Shown: piece after piece, positions 62,770-64,000 of the stretch | Position numbering within the stretch: position 1 is the stretch's first letter | Layout: each line of letters starts with the position of its first letter | Assembly (NCBI GenBank): GCA_951799425.1 | Contig: OX637397.1 | Coordinates: forward strand, 40,590,409 to 40,654,408 | Direction of reading: 5' to 3' | Origin: Ilex aquifolium | Lineage: Eukaryota; Streptophyta; Magnoliopsida; Aquifoliales; Aquifoliaceae | Length of the DNA: 64,000 nucleotides | The notes under the pieces: generated by a model | The model's input: the letters and a program-made list of their open reading frames with translations, nothing else | The model's database searches: none | What the model was told of the DNA's origin: nothing | Program-made: the position numbers and the translations under genes

Positions 62770-63516
62770 ATGAAGGCCCCAAATTTGAACTTAGAATCTG
62801 AAGATGAGTCTGAAGGCGGTAGCCAAGTAGTCTCCAATGTATCCATCCAAGGTCCCTTTACTCATCCATCCAAGGACAGCACGACTACTTCGTCTTGCCT
62901 CACAAATCCCATTAATCTTCAAACCAATGTGGAGCTTGAAACTCTTGATTTGACTCTTGGTTTCAACGCCAGTGATGCCGAGTTGAAGGGAATGCATGAG
63001 AACAGCAGCCAAGTGGCAGTCCATACTCCATCCGGAGCAGTGTCCAGAGTTTTTTCCTGCAATTTTTGTCGGCGCAAGTTTTACAGCTCACAGGCTCTTG
63101 GAGGGCATCAGAATGCACACAAGAGAGAGAGGACATTGGCAAAGAGGGCCATGCGAATGGGAATGATATCGGATAACTATGCCAGCTTGGCATCTCTGCC
63201 CCTTCATGGGACTGCATTTCGGTCTCTAGGCATTGAAGCTCATGCCTCAGTTCACCAAGGAATCATACCACGAGAGAGGCCTTTGCATGGGATAAAAGGT
63301 GGAACAAGTTTTGAACAAGGCTATTTCAGAATGCCAATGTTTGTGGAAGAGGACGAAGCATCACTGTTTTGGCCTGGTAGTTTTCGGCAAATTGATGAGG
63401 GAGTCGATAGTAATCTGGGTTCTGACTTGGGCGAAAGTTCGAACATAAATTTTGTGGCTATGGGTCCACCACCCAGGGCAGATTCATCTTCACCTGATCT
63501 TACTTTGAAACTTTGA
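62770..63516 (+). CDS. ZFP4: C2H2 zinc-finger protein with EAR motifs (ZFP4/ZFP7-like)
   Basis: A single uninterrupted 248-codon frame. The finger CNFCRRKFYSSQALGGHQNA has zinc ligands C97, C100, H113 and H117 and the plant-specific QALGGH helix that reads DNA. It is followed by a basic stretch (KRERTLAKRAMRM), a probable nuclear signal. EAR-type repression motifs lie at 59-63 (LDLTL) and at the extreme C-terminus (DLTLKL, 243-248). Other family blocks are present: SLPLHGTAFRSLGI, QGYF, and EDEASLFWPGSFRQ. Length and layout match the Arabidopsis ZFP1/3/4/7 group, whose members are nuclear, mostly repressors, and linked to ABA, light and trichome responses. Which paralogue it corresponds to is not certain; ZFP4 is the closest by memory. 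The ATG at 62770 is the first in the exon. No defect seen. Confidence 0.93.
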   Translation: MKAPNLNLESEDESEGGSQVVSNVSIQGPFTHPSKDSTTTSSCLTNPINLQTNVELETLDLTLGFNASDAELKGMHENSSQVAVHTPSGAVSRVFSCNFCRRKFYSSQALGGHQNAHKRERTLAKRAMRMGMISDNYASLASLPLHGTAFRSLGIEAHASVHQGIIPRERPLHGIKGGTSFEQGYFRMPMFVEEDEASLFWPGSFRQIDEGVDSNLGSDLGESSNINFVAMGPPPRADSSSPDLTLKL

Positions 63517-64000
63517 TCAGTCATTTGAAATTTTTTTCTTTGTATTTCATATTTGAATGTTAAGAAGTTACTCAATGCGGTGTTCTCTTTGTACAGCAAG
63601 ATGTGTACTGATGGATGGGAGCATTTTTCTGCCTCTCCCTTTTTGTATTTTTTTTTTCCGGAATTCTCCCTTTGATATTATTTTTCCTGTTATTGCTACT
63701 TTGGCTGATGAATTATTTTATTTCTGTTGTTGTATAAGATGACTGAGGGGATGTTTTTTTTGTTCTCAAAGGTTGGGATGTACTAAGAAGGTATGAACCA
63801 TATAGAACTACTTTACTCTTGACCTATCATGTGCCTGTCATGTGTTGGCGGAATCACCAATCACATCTGGCTTTTGGGCCATATATTGCTACTATTTTAT
63901 TTTATGACATTGAAGGTGTAATGTAAAAGTTTCATCTCAAAGTGAGGATTTTAAAATTTTTTGTAAGTGTAAAGTATTACTCAATTACTAATAGTATATA
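63517..64000 (+). other. 3' flank of the zinc-finger gene
   Basis: T-rich 3' UTR-like DNA. No canonical AATAAA seen. No other gene. Confidence 0.5.

Overview
The window is nuclear DNA of a flowering plant, most likely a eudicot. It is AT-rich, has spliced genes with GT/AG introns, poly-purine/pyrimidine leaders, plant-specific protein families and many plant-type transposons. I cannot name the species. Only two loci look like intact host genes. (1) A cytokinin receptor histidine kinase of the CRE1/WOL/AHK4 type lies on the minus strand (CDS 22001 down to 13008). Its eleven exons can be read through to exactly 1000 residues, with CHASE, HisKA, HATPase and receiver motifs all present. (2) A single-finger C2H2 repressor-type protein of the ZFP4/ZFP7 kind lies on the plus strand (CDS 62770-63516), with at least one 5' leader intron.

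Left flank (1111-12298): three minus-strand Helitron-type transposons, called A, B and C here, form one cluster. A (1111-4934) carries two exons of a Tubby-like F-box gene. B (6073-10028, with its first 6 nt at 12293-12298) carries the front half of a PARP2 gene and two exons of cytosolic glucose-6-phosphate isomerase. C (10029-12292) sits inside the extreme 5' end of B and carries exons 1-2 of a CYP85A brassinosteroid C6-oxidase. All captured pieces are broken. The whole block is bracketed by a 19-bp direct repeat, which Helitrons are not expected to make.

Centre (13-35 kb): the receptor gene has an 8-bp-TSD hAT MITE in intron 7 and a 25-nt C run in intron 10. It is followed by CT/GA microsatellites, a decayed ZMYM/DUF4371-type hAT transposase (28009-25615), another Helitron 3' end, a retroposon tail and a 1.2-kb fold-back element with a nested MITE.

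Right-centre (37-54 kb): a SINE; a second Helitron-in-Helitron nest (D at 37435-40507, splitting E); GGN/GTN-rich low-complexity DNA split by a 1.5-kb non-autonomous LTR element with perfect 5-bp TSD; a 5'-truncated, multiply broken Ty3/gypsy Tat-type element with a degenerate antisense spliced ORF and a 44-bp G-box repeat in its LTR; a 1.26-kb Mutator-type TIR element with 9-bp TSD; and a diverged solo LTR of the 1.5-kb element family.

Right (54-64 kb): long non-coding or intronic DNA upstream of the zinc-finger gene, with a Mutator-type MITE (9-bp TSD), a T22/G16 homopolymer block and LTR-like sequence. I see no operons, CRISPR arrays, rRNA or convincing tRNA genes. The most unusual content is the repeated nesting of Helitrons in the 5' ends of their own relatives, with host gene fragments inside.
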